A stretch of DNA of 12,055 nt, from assembly GCA_024710445.1 (NCBI GenBank), contig JANJUT010000272.1, forward strand, positions 1 through 12,055, read 5' to 3'. Position numbers and translations under genes: made by a program. Of this stretch, positions 1-6,306 are shown piece by piece (positions within the stretch are counted from its first letter, which is position 1; the number at the start of each line of letters is the position of its first letter). The notes beneath the pieces were generated by a model. It had not been told where the DNA came from and did no database searches. It saw only the letters and a program-made list of their open reading frames with translations. This DNA comes from Thiobacillus sp. GTDB taxonomy: Bacteria; Pseudomonadota; Gammaproteobacteria; Burkholderiales; Thiobacillaceae.

Positions 1-540
1 GCGCAGGCGCGGCGCCAGGTAGCCCAGGCGCGCGATCTCCACCTGCGCGCGTGCAGCAGGCGAGCGCGCATTGCGGTGGAAAATCTCGAGGATCACCATG
101 GTGCGGTCCATCACCTGGCAGCCGACCTCGTTTTCGAGATGGCGCGCCTGCGACGGCGAGATTTCGTGGTCGACGAAGATCACGTCGATCGGCACATCCG
201 ACACCCGCCCGGCCTCGTCGTCCATCCCCTCGACCACGGTGGAAAGGCGATACAAGGGGTTCATCGGCTCGTGATCGGGCTCAGGTGCGGGCCCCGTTTC
301 GTCGCCCGCATCGCCCATCACAAAATGGCGGATCGCCTGCCGCTTGCCCACGCCCAGATACGCCGTCGATTCGAAGCCTGCGCGTTTTTGCGTGAACGTG
401 CGGATCACCGTGAACCCCAGCGTCTTGGCCAGCTCGCGCAGCTCGGTCAGCGATGCCTCGAACTCGACGTCGCTTACCCCCGGCAACTGGACCGACGCCA
501 CGATGGCGTACTGGGGCTTGTCTTTGACTTCTTTTTGCAT
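1..540 (-). CDS. hflX: HflX-type GTPase, N-terminal part (gene runs off the left edge)
   Basis: Reading the minus strand from an ATG at 540 gives 180 uninterrupted codons to the window edge. HflX proteins are ribosome-associated GTPases that split or rescue stalled ribosomes; the N-terminal domain precedes the G domain. The segment around residues 144-180 (VMDRTMVILEIFHRNARS, then QVEIARLGYLAPRLR) matches the HflX pattern in which a VIDRT-x-LIL-IF strand is followed by the long helix leading into the GTPase domain. The nucleotide-binding motifs lie beyond the edge, so GTPase function is inferred from family. An in-frame TAA 14 codons upstream limits the 5' extension, and AGAAG about ten bases before the ATG is a weak ribosome site. 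No hfq or hflKC is visible, so this may not be the hfq-linked copy. The gene is divergent from the toxin gene at 701. Confidence 0.82.
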   Translation of the reverse strand, partial: MQKEVKDKPQYAIVASVQLPGVSDVEFEASLTELRELAKTLGFTVIRTFTQKRAGFESTAYLGVGKRQAIRHFVMGDAGDETGPAPEPDHEPMNPLYRLSTVVEGMDDEAGRVSDVPIDVIFVDHEISPSQARHLENEVGCQVMDRTMVILEIFHRNARSPAARAQVEIARLGYLAPRLR

Positions 541-654
541 GCGGGGGGAATACTTCTGTTGAATGAACGAAGCCGGGCATTATCCGCCAATGTCAGCGGG
601 TTGCTTGATGTGGCTGCTCAGGAAGCCGTAACGCGCGACGCGGCCCCACAAATC

Positions 655-700
655 GTTGGAGATTTGACAACATAATAGCCATGTTGTTATTGTCTCCAAC
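655..700 (+). promoter_or_regulatory. Two-tier palindrome with embedded promoter, probable operator of the toxin-antitoxin pair
   Basis: The outer arms GTTGGAGA (655-662) and TCTCCAAC (693-700) are perfect inverted repeats. Inside them ACAACAT (667-673) and ATGTTGT (681-687) form a second perfect pair, all centred near 677. A consensus -35 box TTGACA lies at 664-669, and TATTGT at 688-693 is a possible -10 at 18-base spacing. CATAAT at 671-676 is an alternative -10 without a good -35. On the minus strand TATTAT with an upstream TTGGAG could drive the divergent hflX gene. The palindrome ends at the base before the toxin ATG, so a bound dimer or tetramer would cover the promoter. Autorepression by the winged-helix antitoxin downstream is an inference from how toxin-antitoxin operons usually work. 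Confidence 0.7.
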
Positions 701-997
701 ATGAAAGCCGTCCAGCTCGTCTCTACGCGCATTGCATACTCCGAGTCGGCTTTCGTGGAACTCGTGTTGTGGCGGCTTCCCAAACCCGTCGAAGGGTCGG
801 CCCATGGTTTCAAATATCGGCTTGCCTACGTCGTCCATGGCGTATGCGTTCTCCGTTACGACAACGAAGCCGGGAAAGGCGATCACAGGCATGTTGGCGG
901 GACCGAGCACGCTTACGCCTTCTCAACGCCCGAGCAACTGATTGCCGACTTCCAACGTGACATTGAGAGGTGGAACGATGAAAACCGTGACGCTTGA
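701..997 (+). CDS. TumE-like toxin of a toxin-antitoxin pair (DUF6516-type)
   Basis: A 98-residue protein. The core LRYDNEAGKGDHRH (residues 51-64), preceded by FVELVLWRLPKPVEGS-H-FKYRLAYV, is the pattern I know from the TumE family of small toxins, which are encoded next to a DNA-binding antitoxin. The conserved Arg, Asp, Glu, Lys, Asp and His residues suggest a nucleic-acid active site, but the target is not shown by sequence. The toxin gene comes first and its last 20 bases overlap the antitoxin gene. There is no Shine-Dalgarno sequence: the eight bases before the ATG are the right arm of the palindrome, and the likely transcription start is at or a few bases before the ATG, so the message may be leaderless. 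Base composition (about 58% GC in one counted line) is somewhat below the metabolic genes. Confidence 0.8.
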   Translation: MKAVQLVSTRIAYSESAFVELVLWRLPKPVEGSAHGFKYRLAYVVHGVCVLRYDNEAGKGDHRHVGGTEHAYAFSTPEQLIADFQRDIERWNDENRDA

Positions 998-1325
998 TAT
1001 CCGCTCGCCTTCAGACGCGATGGCGGACTTCGTCCAGGCCTGGAATACAGGCAAATCGCAACGATCTGCCCGGATCAGCTTCGCCACCCCCGAGCTGCTC
1101 TGGCAGGTGCTCACCGCCAAGCGCTGGGAACTCCTCAAGGCCATGTGTGGGGGCGGCCCGATGTCCATCCGCGAGGCCGCGCGACGCGTCGGCCGCGACG
1201 TCAAGGCCGTGCATGGCGACGTCACCGCGCTGATCGATGCTGGCATCCTCAACCGCACGCCGAAGGGCAAGATTGAATTCCCCTTCGACGCGGTCAAGGT
1301 CGAATTCATGTTGCAGGCTGCATAG
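978..1325 (+). CDS. Winged-helix antitoxin partner of the TumE-like toxin
   Basis: A 115-residue protein from ATG 978, chosen because GAGAGG sits just upstream and because this start lies inside the end of the toxin gene, as is usual for coupled toxin-antitoxin pairs. An earlier in-frame ATG at 942 would add 12 residues but has no better ribosome site. Residues 43-60 form a helix (VLTAKRWELLKAMC). Residues 62-88 form the helix-turn-helix (MSIREAARRVGRDVKAVHGDVTAL), and residues 89-104 a basic wing (GILNRTPKGKIEFPF). This is the layout of the HVO_A0114-type DNA-binding proteins commonly paired with TumE toxins. It likely neutralises the toxin and represses the operon through the 655-700 palindrome; both roles are inferred from context. 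The TAG stop lies at the edge of the hairpin repeat at 1324-1427. Confidence 0.78.
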   Translation: MKTVTLDIRSPSDAMADFVQAWNTGKSQRSARISFATPELLWQVLTAKRWELLKAMCGGGPMSIREAARRVGRDVKAVHGDVTALIDAGILNRTPKGKIEFPFDAVKVEFMLQAA

Positions 1326-1427
1326 ACAGCAAGCGTAGCCTGGATGGAATGAAATGGAATCCGGGAACCTGGTTTCGATAACTCACCCTGGATTTCGCTG
1401 CGCTGCATCCAGGCTACTTTGCTGTCT
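1324..1427. repeat. Paired-hairpin REP/MITE-like element
   Basis: The terminal arms at 1324-1346 and 1406-1427 are inverted repeats, matching over 22 positions with one extra base and one mismatch; both contain AGACAGCAA and GTAGCCTGGATG or their complements. Within them are two smaller hairpins. One is CCTGGAT (1339-1345) with ATCCGGG (1359-1365), with one G-T pair; the other is CCTGGAT (1387-1393) with ATCCAGG (1407-1413), enclosing a GCTGCGC-containing loop. GTAGCCTGGAT and GATTTCGCTGCGCTGCATCC are typical of dispersed non-coding repeats in beta- and gammaproteobacteria. The element begins inside the antitoxin stop codon. It may stabilise or terminate the upstream transcript; no coding capacity is seen. 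Confidence 0.72.
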
Positions 1428-1473
1428 CGCCCACCCAACGCAAACATTGAGGAGCCGTTAACACATCACGCAC

Positions 1474-2178
1474 ATGAAACACCAATACTTCGGAGATGTT
1501 ATTGACTATGTGAAATACGGCCTTCTACGGTGCTTCTCGCAAGTGGGGCTTCGCATTGGTGTTTGCTGGATGCTAACGCCAGATGACCAACGCCCTGATG
1601 GTCGTAAGGTTCAATACCTGTCGCAATCGAACAAGTGGAAGGATCACGACCCCAGTCTTTTCGACCACCTCTCGCGAACTCTTTGTTATCGCGATGGAAG
1701 ACATCTGCGCCATATCGAAGAACATAACCATATCCCACGTGCCAGCTTCTTCGATGCGATCGTTCCTAATTCTCACGCTGATCGATCCATCTGGTTCAGG
1801 AACATGCTTGTCGAGCTCAATGACTCTGATCTCCTGTTCTTCGACCCAGACAACGGAATTGAAGTCCCGTCGAAACGCATCGGTCACAGGGATTCGTCAA
1901 AGTACATCTACTGGCAAGAACTGACGGAAACCTGGGAGCATGCGAGGTCTCTGCTTGTCTTCCAACACTTCCCGCGAGTGAAGCGGAATGAATACATTCC
2001 TGCCCGCGTGGAGGAAATGCGATCCCATTTGCCCGGTTCGCTAGTTATTCCCTTGCGATCCTCAAACGTACTTTTCCTACTTGCATATCGTGCAGCGGAT
2101 GCCGCTCATATCAAAAGAGCCATACAGTTGATAGAGACCAGATGGTCGCGTCGTGTGTGGAAGCACCATGGCGACTAA
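1474..2178 (+). CDS. Conserved-looking protein of unknown function with a DPDNG motif
   Basis: A 234-residue protein that I cannot assign to a named family. It opens with MKHQYFGDVIDYVKYGLLR. It then has IGVCWMLTPDD (28-38), a hydrophobic strand running into an acidic motif, DLLFFDPDNGIEV (119-131), then SSKYIYWQEL (141-150) and SLLVFQHFPRVKR (159-171). The hydrophobic-strand-then-DP-x-NG arrangement recalls the catalytic-loop region of Rossmann-type methyltransferases, but no clear S-adenosylmethionine glycine loop is visible, so this is only a structural guess. No signal peptide or membrane segment is present; it should be cytosolic. GAGGAG at 1449-1454 is the best ribosome site but lies about 19 bases before the ATG, unusually far. 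Two counted 60-base lines are 45-50% GC against about 70% in panB, suggesting acquisition by transfer. It ends 25 bases before the next gene. Confidence 0.72.
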   Translation: MKHQYFGDVIDYVKYGLLRCFSQVGLRIGVCWMLTPDDQRPDGRKVQYLSQSNKWKDHDPSLFDHLSRTLCYRDGRHLRHIEEHNHIPRASFFDAIVPNSHADRSIWFRNMLVELNDSDLLFFDPDNGIEVPSKRIGHRDSSKYIYWQELTETWEHARSLLVFQHFPRVKRNEYIPARVEEMRSHLPGSLVIPLRSSNVLFLLAYRAADAAHIKRAIQLIETRWSRRVWKHHGD

Positions 2179-2203
2179 CCTCTCGCGCCCAACACCCCAA
2201 GCG

Positions 2204-2974
2204 ATGTATCTAGCTATTCAGCAACTCTCTCTTCACGCCGGCCCCCGCACACTGGTCGATTCCCTCGACCTCACGCTCGAACCCGGCGAAGTGCTCGGCA
2301 TTCTCGGCGCCAACGGCGCGGGAAAATCCACTCTGCTTTCCGTGCTGGCGGGACTTGAGCGGCCCGCTTCCGGCCGGGTCGCGCTCGACGGCCGTGCGCT
2401 CGACACTTTGCCGCCACTGGCCCGCGCTCAATATATCGGCCTGCTGCCGCAGGGCGACGCGGATGGATTTTTTGGCAGCGTGCTGGATTTTGTCGGGCTT
2501 GGGCGCTACCCGTTTAAGGAAACACCGTCCTTCGACAGGCTCAGGACGAACGGCAAACACGCGTCCGATCTTTCGGCGCAGCTCGCCACCTGGGAACTCG
2601 CCGACCTCGCCCAGCGCCCGCTCGACACGCTGTCGGGCGGCGAGCGCCAGCGCGCGCGGCTGGCACAGCTGGCGGCGCAACAACCGTGCATTGCCTTGCT
2701 GGATGAACCGCTGACGCATCTCGACCCGGCGCACCAGGCCCGGCTGCTGGCCTGGGCGCGTCGCGAAGCCGATACCGGGCGCAGCGTGGTCATGACGCTG
2801 CACGACCCTAACTGGGCCGCATCGCACTGTGACCGCCTGCTGTTTCTGCACGGCGACGGGCGCTGGCAACTGGGTAGCCCAGGTGAATTGCTGACCCCGG
2901 ATGGGCTTGAAGCCCTGTACGGGCCCGGAACAGCCAGACTGTGGCGGCAACCGGGCCAGGCCCAGCCTGTATAA
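2204..2974 (+). CDS. ABC transporter ATP-binding protein, FecE/BtuD type (iron-chelate or cobalamin import)
   Basis: A 256-residue ATPase subunit. The Walker A motif GANGAGKS is at 35-42, a Q-loop glutamine at 83, the signature LSGGE at 143-147, Walker B IALLDEP at 163-169, a D-loop (THLDP) at 171-175 and the switch histidine in TLHD at 198-201. The sequence around GLGRYP and the overall length fit the subfamily that powers uptake of siderophores, haem or vitamin B12 with a BtuC/FecD-type permease. The substrate cannot be told and no permease or binding protein is present. Start 2204 puts Walker A at the usual distance. ATG 2168 is in frame with GGAAG just upstream and remains a real alternative; it would overlap the previous gene by 11 bases. 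Residues 108-117 are encoded by an inserted repeat. Confidence 0.85.
   Translation: MYLAIQQLSLHAGPRTLVDSLDLTLEPGEVLGILGANGAGKSTLLSVLAGLERPASGRVALDGRALDTLPPLARAQYIGLLPQGDADGFFGSVLDFVGLGRYPFKETPSFDRLRTNGKHASDLSAQLATWELADLAQRPLDTLSGGERQRARLAQLAAQQPCIALLDEPLTHLDPAHQARLLAWARREADTGRSVVMTLHDPNWAASHCDRLLFLHGDGRWQLGSPGELLTPDGLEALYGPGTARLWRQPGQAQPV
2525..2553. repeat. Dispersed palindromic repeat (TTCGACAGGCTCAGGACGAACGG type) inside a coding region
   Basis: The core at 2531-2553 matches the very common bacterial repeat whose frames read as SFD-x-LRTNG, or PFVLSLSK and RPEPVEG on the opposite strand; all three appear here in the corresponding frames. GTCCT (2527-2531) pairs with AGGAC (2543-2547), and CCGT (2525-2528) with ACGG (2550-2553). 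The repeat adds or replaces residues 108-117 of the ABC ATPase in frame, between the Q-loop and the signature helix, where the family has a variable loop. That assignment rests on recognition of the motif. Confidence 0.75.
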
Positions 2975-2975
2975 T
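2970..2975 (+). promoter_or_regulatory. Promoter -10 box, probably for pcnB
   Basis: An exact TATAAT overlaps the stop codon of the ABC ATPase gene. No convincing -35 box is found 16-18 bases upstream. If used, transcription would start near 2982, giving a leader of about 30 bases for pcnB. It would let the pcnB-folK-pan run be transcribed independently of the ABC gene. Confidence 0.45.
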
Positions 2976-3012
2976 CGCGATCTGGTTCACCTATCCCGCC
3001 TTCGCGCATCCC

Positions 3013-4368
3013 ATGATTCGTCGCTTCATCAGCAAAGTATTTGGCCGTAAAACCCGCGCTCCCGGCTCCGGCGCGCACATTCTGCCGCAGGCCAGGCACG
3101 GCATCCGCCGTGACCAGCTTACCGACTGCGCACTGAAAACCTGCGAAACCCTGACGCAAGCGGGATTCAAGGGCTATCTGGTGGGCGGCGCAGTACGCGA
3201 CCTGCTGCTGGGCAAGACCCCCAAGGATTTCGATGTGGCGACCGATGCCACGCCGGAAGAAGTGCGCCGCCTGTTCCGCCGCTCGCGCATCATCGGCCGC
3301 CGCTTCCAGATCGTGCATGTGATGTGCGGCCGCGAGACCATCGAAGTCACGACCTTCCGCTCCAACGAACAGAAAGATACCGACGAAGACGACGAGCGTC
3401 CGACCGACGAACACGGCCGCCTGTTGTCGGACAACGTGTTTGGCAGCATGGCGGACGATGCCGCGCGCCGCGACTTCACCATCAATGCGCTGTATTACGA
3501 CGTGGTGCGCGAGGAAGTGCACGACTATTTCGGCGGCGTGGCCGACTGCAAGAAGCGCGTGCTGCGCATGATCGGCGATCCCGACACGCGCTTCCGTGAA
3601 GACCCGGTGCGCATGCTGCGTGCCGCGCGCTTTGCCGCCAAACTCGATTTTCATATCGATCCCGAGACACGCCGGCCGGTTGCCACGCTGGCGCCGCTGC
3701 TCGCCAACATTCCGCGCGCCCGCATCTTCGACGAAGCGCTGAAACTGCTGATGTCGGGCCATGCGCTGCGCGGCGTGCACCAGTTGCGCGCCGAAGGCCT
3801 GCATCACGGCATGCTGCCGCTGCTCGACACCATCCTCGACGATCCAGTCGGCGAGCGATTCATCAACGCCGCGCTGAAAACCACCGACACCCGCATCGCG
3901 CAGGACAAGCCCGCTTCGCCGGCCTTCCTGTTTGGCACGCTGTTGTGGCCCCAGGTGTTGCTGCGCTGGCGCGCGCTCGAGGCGGGCGGCGAAAAGCCGC
4001 AGCCCGCCTTGTTCATTGCGATGGACGAGGTGCTCGACGCGCAGCGCGGCCAGCTCGCCATCCCGCGCCGCTACGACGGCATGATGAAGGAGATCTGGGC
4101 GTTGCAGCCGCGCTTCGAGCAACGTGGCGGGCAACGCCCGTATCGCCTGCTGGAGCATCCACGTTTCCGCGCGGCCTACGATTTTCTGCTGCTGCGCGCC
4201 GAATCCGGCGAAGTGGATCTCGAACTCGGCGAATGGTGGACGCGTTTCCAGGACGCGGATGATGCCGAACGCGAATCCATGCTCAAGGTCGACAGTTCGC
4301 CCAGGCCACGCCGCAAACGCAAGCGCAAAAAGCCGGGCGAAACCGCCAGTACCGCCCCTGCCGAATGA
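3013..4368 (+). CDS. pcnB: Poly(A) polymerase I
   Basis: A 451-residue enzyme of the class II nucleotidyltransferase superfamily that adds 3' poly(A) tails to RNA and so promotes decay by the degradosome and exonucleases. The nucleotide-binding GGAVRD is at 58-63 and the catalytic carboxylate pair in KDFDVATDA at D72 and D74. A third acidic position is probably in TIEVTTFRS (about 111). RRDFTINAL at 152-160 and REDPVRMLRAARF at 195-207 complete the head and neck motifs. The C-terminal tail is strongly basic (RPRRKRKRKKP), as in PcnB proteins, where it helps bind RNA; this and the length separate it from CCA-adding enzymes. Start 3013 gives the usual basic MIRRFISKVFGRK opening, although no Shine-Dalgarno sequence precedes it. 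The stop overlaps the folK start as ATGA. Confidence 0.93.
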   Translation: MIRRFISKVFGRKTRAPGSGAHILPQARHGIRRDQLTDCALKTCETLTQAGFKGYLVGGAVRDLLLGKTPKDFDVATDATPEEVRRLFRRSRIIGRRFQIVHVMCGRETIEVTTFRSNEQKDTDEDDERPTDEHGRLLSDNVFGSMADDAARRDFTINALYYDVVREEVHDYFGGVADCKKRVLRMIGDPDTRFREDPVRMLRAARFAAKLDFHIDPETRRPVATLAPLLANIPRARIFDEALKLLMSGHALRGVHQLRAEGLHHGMLPLLDTILDDPVGERFINAALKTTDTRIAQDKPASPAFLFGTLLWPQVLLRWRALEAGGEKPQPALFIAMDEVLDAQRGQLAIPRRYDGMMKEIWALQPRFEQRGGQRPYRLLEHPRFRAAYDFLLLRAESGEVDLELGEWWTRFQDADDAERESMLKVDSSPRPRRKRKRKKPGETASTAPAE

Positions 4369-4871
4369 ACGTCATCGCCACCATCGGGCTGGGTGCCAAT
4401 CTCAACGATCCGGCAGCGCAGGTTGAATACGCGCTGGCCGAACTCGACCGCCTGCCCGGCACCCGGCTGATCAAACACTCGTCGCTGTACGCATCGGCCC
4501 CGGTGGGCTACGTCGACCAGCCCGATTTCATCAATGCCGTGGCGCAGGTGGAAACCGCCCTTGCCCCGCGTGCGCTGCTGGATGCGCTGCTGGATATCGA
4601 ACACCGCCATGGCCGCGAACGCAGCTTTCGCAATGCCCCGCGCACGCTCGACCTCGACCTGCTGCTGTACGGCCACGCGCATTTCCATGAAGACGCATTG
4701 ACGCTGCCGCACCCGCGCATGACCGAACGTGCCTTCGTGCTGCTGCCGCTGCTGGAAATCGCGCCCGACACCGAAATCCCCGGCCGGGGCCGCGCCGCCG
4801 GCTGGCTTGCCGGCTGCTCGGGCCAGAATGTGACCGTCCTCCCCCCACCCGCTGTCGCCGTCAACGCATGA
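4365..4871 (+). CDS. folK: 2-amino-4-hydroxy-6-hydroxymethyldihydropteridine pyrophosphokinase (HPPK)
   Basis: A 168-residue cytosolic enzyme that transfers pyrophosphate from ATP to 6-hydroxymethyl-7,8-dihydropterin, the step before dihydropteroate synthase in folate synthesis. It shows the family features in order. These are GLGANLNDP at 8-16, SAPVGYVDQPDFINAV at 44-59 (substrate pocket) and an arginine-rich RHGRERSFRNAPR at 81-93. RTLDLDLLLYG at 93-103 carries the two metal-binding aspartates D96 and D98, followed by LPHPRMTERAFVLLPLLEI. Length is normal. The start shares ATGA with the end of pcnB, and the stop shares ATGA with the kinase that follows, so translation is probably coupled on both sides. 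Confidence 0.95.
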   Translation: MNVIATIGLGANLNDPAAQVEYALAELDRLPGTRLIKHSSLYASAPVGYVDQPDFINAVAQVETALAPRALLDALLDIEHRHGRERSFRNAPRTLDLDLLLYGHAHFHEDALTLPHPRMTERAFVLLPLLEIAPDTEIPGRGRAAGWLAGCSGQNVTVLPPPAVAVNA

Positions 4872-5509
4872 GTCTCGATCGTTACCGCTACGTCGTTGTC
4901 GAAGGCCCGATCGGCGCCGGCAAGACCAGCCTCACCCACAAGCTGGCCGAACGGCTCAATGCCGACACCCTGCTGGAAAACGCCAACGACAACCCCTTCC
5001 TGCCGCGCTTCTATCAGGAGCCCCGGCGCTACGCCCTGCCGACGCAACTGCATTTCCTGTTCGAGCGTTCGCGCCAGCTGCGCGAACTCACGCAAGGCGA
5101 CCTGTTTCGTTCGGGGACCGTATCCGATTTCCTGATCGACAAGGACATGCTGTTTGCACGTCTGAACCTGGACGACGACGAGTTCGAGCTGTATCAGAAG
5201 GTCTACGCCGACCTCGCGCCGCAGACGGCCACGCCCGACCTGGTGATTTACCTGCAGGCCCCGATCGAGGCACTGCATGACCGGGTCAATCGACGCGGCG
5301 TGGAGTTCGAGCGCGACATGGATGCCACCTATCTGCAGCGGCTGGCCAACAGCTACAGCGAGTTTTTTCACCGCTACGACGCCGCACCGCTGCTCATCGT
5401 CAACACCAGCAACCTCAACTTTGCCGACAGCGAAGACGATTTCGAGTTGCTGCTGGAACGCATGGCCAAGATGCGCGGCCCGCGCGAGTTTTTCAGCAAG
5501 GCAGTTTGA
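4868..5509 (+). CDS. Deoxynucleoside kinase (deoxyadenosine/deoxyguanosine kinase-like)
   Basis: A 213-residue kinase of the dNK/thymidine-kinase-2 type, which phosphorylates deoxyribonucleosides in salvage. The P-loop GPIGAGKT is at 13-20. A likely catalytic glutamate is E37, in [11 protein letters not shown]. The ERS motif is at 66-68 (LFERSRQL), [12 protein letters not shown] is at 86-97, and an arginine-rich lid NRRGVEFER is at 141-149. The DNPFLPRFY stretch resembles bacterial dAK/dGK enzymes more than dCK. Base specificity cannot be read with confidence. The gene lies between folK and panB, an arrangement that recurs in betaproteobacteria as far as I recall. It overlaps folK by 4 bases and ends 2 bases before panB. 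Confidence 0.88.
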   Translation: MSLDRYRYVVVEGPIGAGKTSLTHKLAERLNADTLLENANDNPFLPRFYQEPRRYALPTQLHFLFERSRQLRELTQGDLFRSGTVSDFLIDKDMLFARLNLDDDEFELYQKVYADLAPQTATPDLVIYLQAPIEALHDRVNRRGVEFERDMDATYLQRLANSYSEFFHRYDAAPLLIVNTSNLNFADSEDDFELLLERMAKMRGPREFFSKAV

Positions 5510-5511
5510 AC

Positions 5512-6306
5512 ATGAACAAGGCCGTCACCCTGTCCACCCTCAAGGCGATGCGCGAACGCGGCGAGAAAATCGCCGTGCTGACCTGCTACGACGCCAGCTT
5601 TGCGCGCGTGCTCGATGCCGCCGGGGTGGACGTGCTGCTGGTCGGCGATTCGCTCGGCATGGTGATCCAGGGCCACGCCTCGACCCTGCCGGTGAAGCTG
5701 GCCGAGATGAGCTACCACACGCGCTGCGTCGCGGCCGGCACCGAGCGCGCCTTTCTCGTCGCCGATCTGCCGTTCGGCAGCTACCAGCCCTCGCCCGAAC
5801 GTGCCTATGCGTCTGCGGCACGCCTGATGGCTGCAGGTGCGCACATGGTCAAGCTCGAAGGCGGCGCGGTGATGATCGACACCGTGGCTTTTCTCACCCG
5901 GCGCGGCATCCCGGTGTGCGCGCACGTCGGCCTCCTGCCGCAATCGGTGAACCAGCTCGGCGGCTACAAGGTGCAGGGGCGCGACGATGCCGCCGCCACG
6001 CAACTGATCGCCGATGCGCGCGCACTGGAGGCCGCGGGCGCGGGGCTGATCGTGCTGGAAATGGTGCCGGCCGAACTGGCCCGGCACGTCACCGGCAGCC
6101 TTGCCATTCCCACCATCGGCATTGGCGCCGGCGTCGACTGCTCCGGCCAGGTACTGGTGCTGTACGACATGCTGGGACTGTATCCGCGTGCGCCGAAATT
6201 CTCGAAAAACTTCCTGGCTGGAACAGACAGCATCGAAGCTGCAACGCGCGCCTACGTCGCCGCAGTCAAAGCCGGCAGCTTCCCCGGCACCGACCACGCA
6301 TTCTGA
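5512..6306 (+). CDS. panB: 3-methyl-2-oxobutanoate hydroxymethyltransferase
   Basis: A 264-residue TIM-barrel enzyme that makes ketopantoate from alpha-ketoisovalerate and 5,10-methylenetetrahydrofolate, the first committed step to pantothenate. Metal ligands are visible as D46 (LLVGDSLGM), D85 (VADLPFGSY) and E116 (KLEGG). The general-base glutamate is E183 (IVLEMVP), and [18 protein letters not shown] at 140-157 is a family signature. The ATG at 5512 is preceded by AAGG at 5498-5501. A TTG two codons earlier overlaps the kinase stop and is less likely. The folate-derived donor links it functionally to folK two genes upstream. Its TGA overlaps the panC ATG by one base. Confidence 0.96.
   Translation: MNKAVTLSTLKAMRERGEKIAVLTCYDASFARVLDAAGVDVLLVGDSLGMVIQGHASTLPVKLAEMSYHTRCVAAGTERAFLVADLPFGSYQPSPERAYASAARLMAAGAHMVKLEGGAVMIDTVAFLTRRGIPVCAHVGLLPQSVNQLGGYKVQGRDDAAATQLIADARALEAAGAGLIVLEMVPAELARHVTGSLAIPTIGIGAGVDCSGQVLVLYDMLGLYPRAPKFSKNFLAGTDSIEAATRAYVAAVKAGSFPGTDHAF

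Noticed and set aside
785-800. CCCGTCGAAGGGTCGG inside the toxin gene resembles the dispersed repeat found at 2525-2553.
   Set aside because: It encodes the family-conserved KPVEGS segment of TumE-like proteins and lacks the GTCCTGAG half of the repeat, so the likeness is probably chance.
1434-1463. ACCCAAC followed by GTTAACA before the unknown gene looked like integron attC core sites.
   Set aside because: The GTTRRRY pattern is not met, the spacing is only about 16 bases, and there is no integrase or cassette array.
2506-4158. A 550-codon open frame on the minus strand.
   Set aside because: It is antisense to the ABC ATPase and pcnB, crosses both, and shows only composition-driven residues.
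5277-6305. Open frame extending upstream of panC through the panB region.
   Set aside because: It is an out-of-frame shadow of the kinase and panB; the real panC start is the ATG at 6306.
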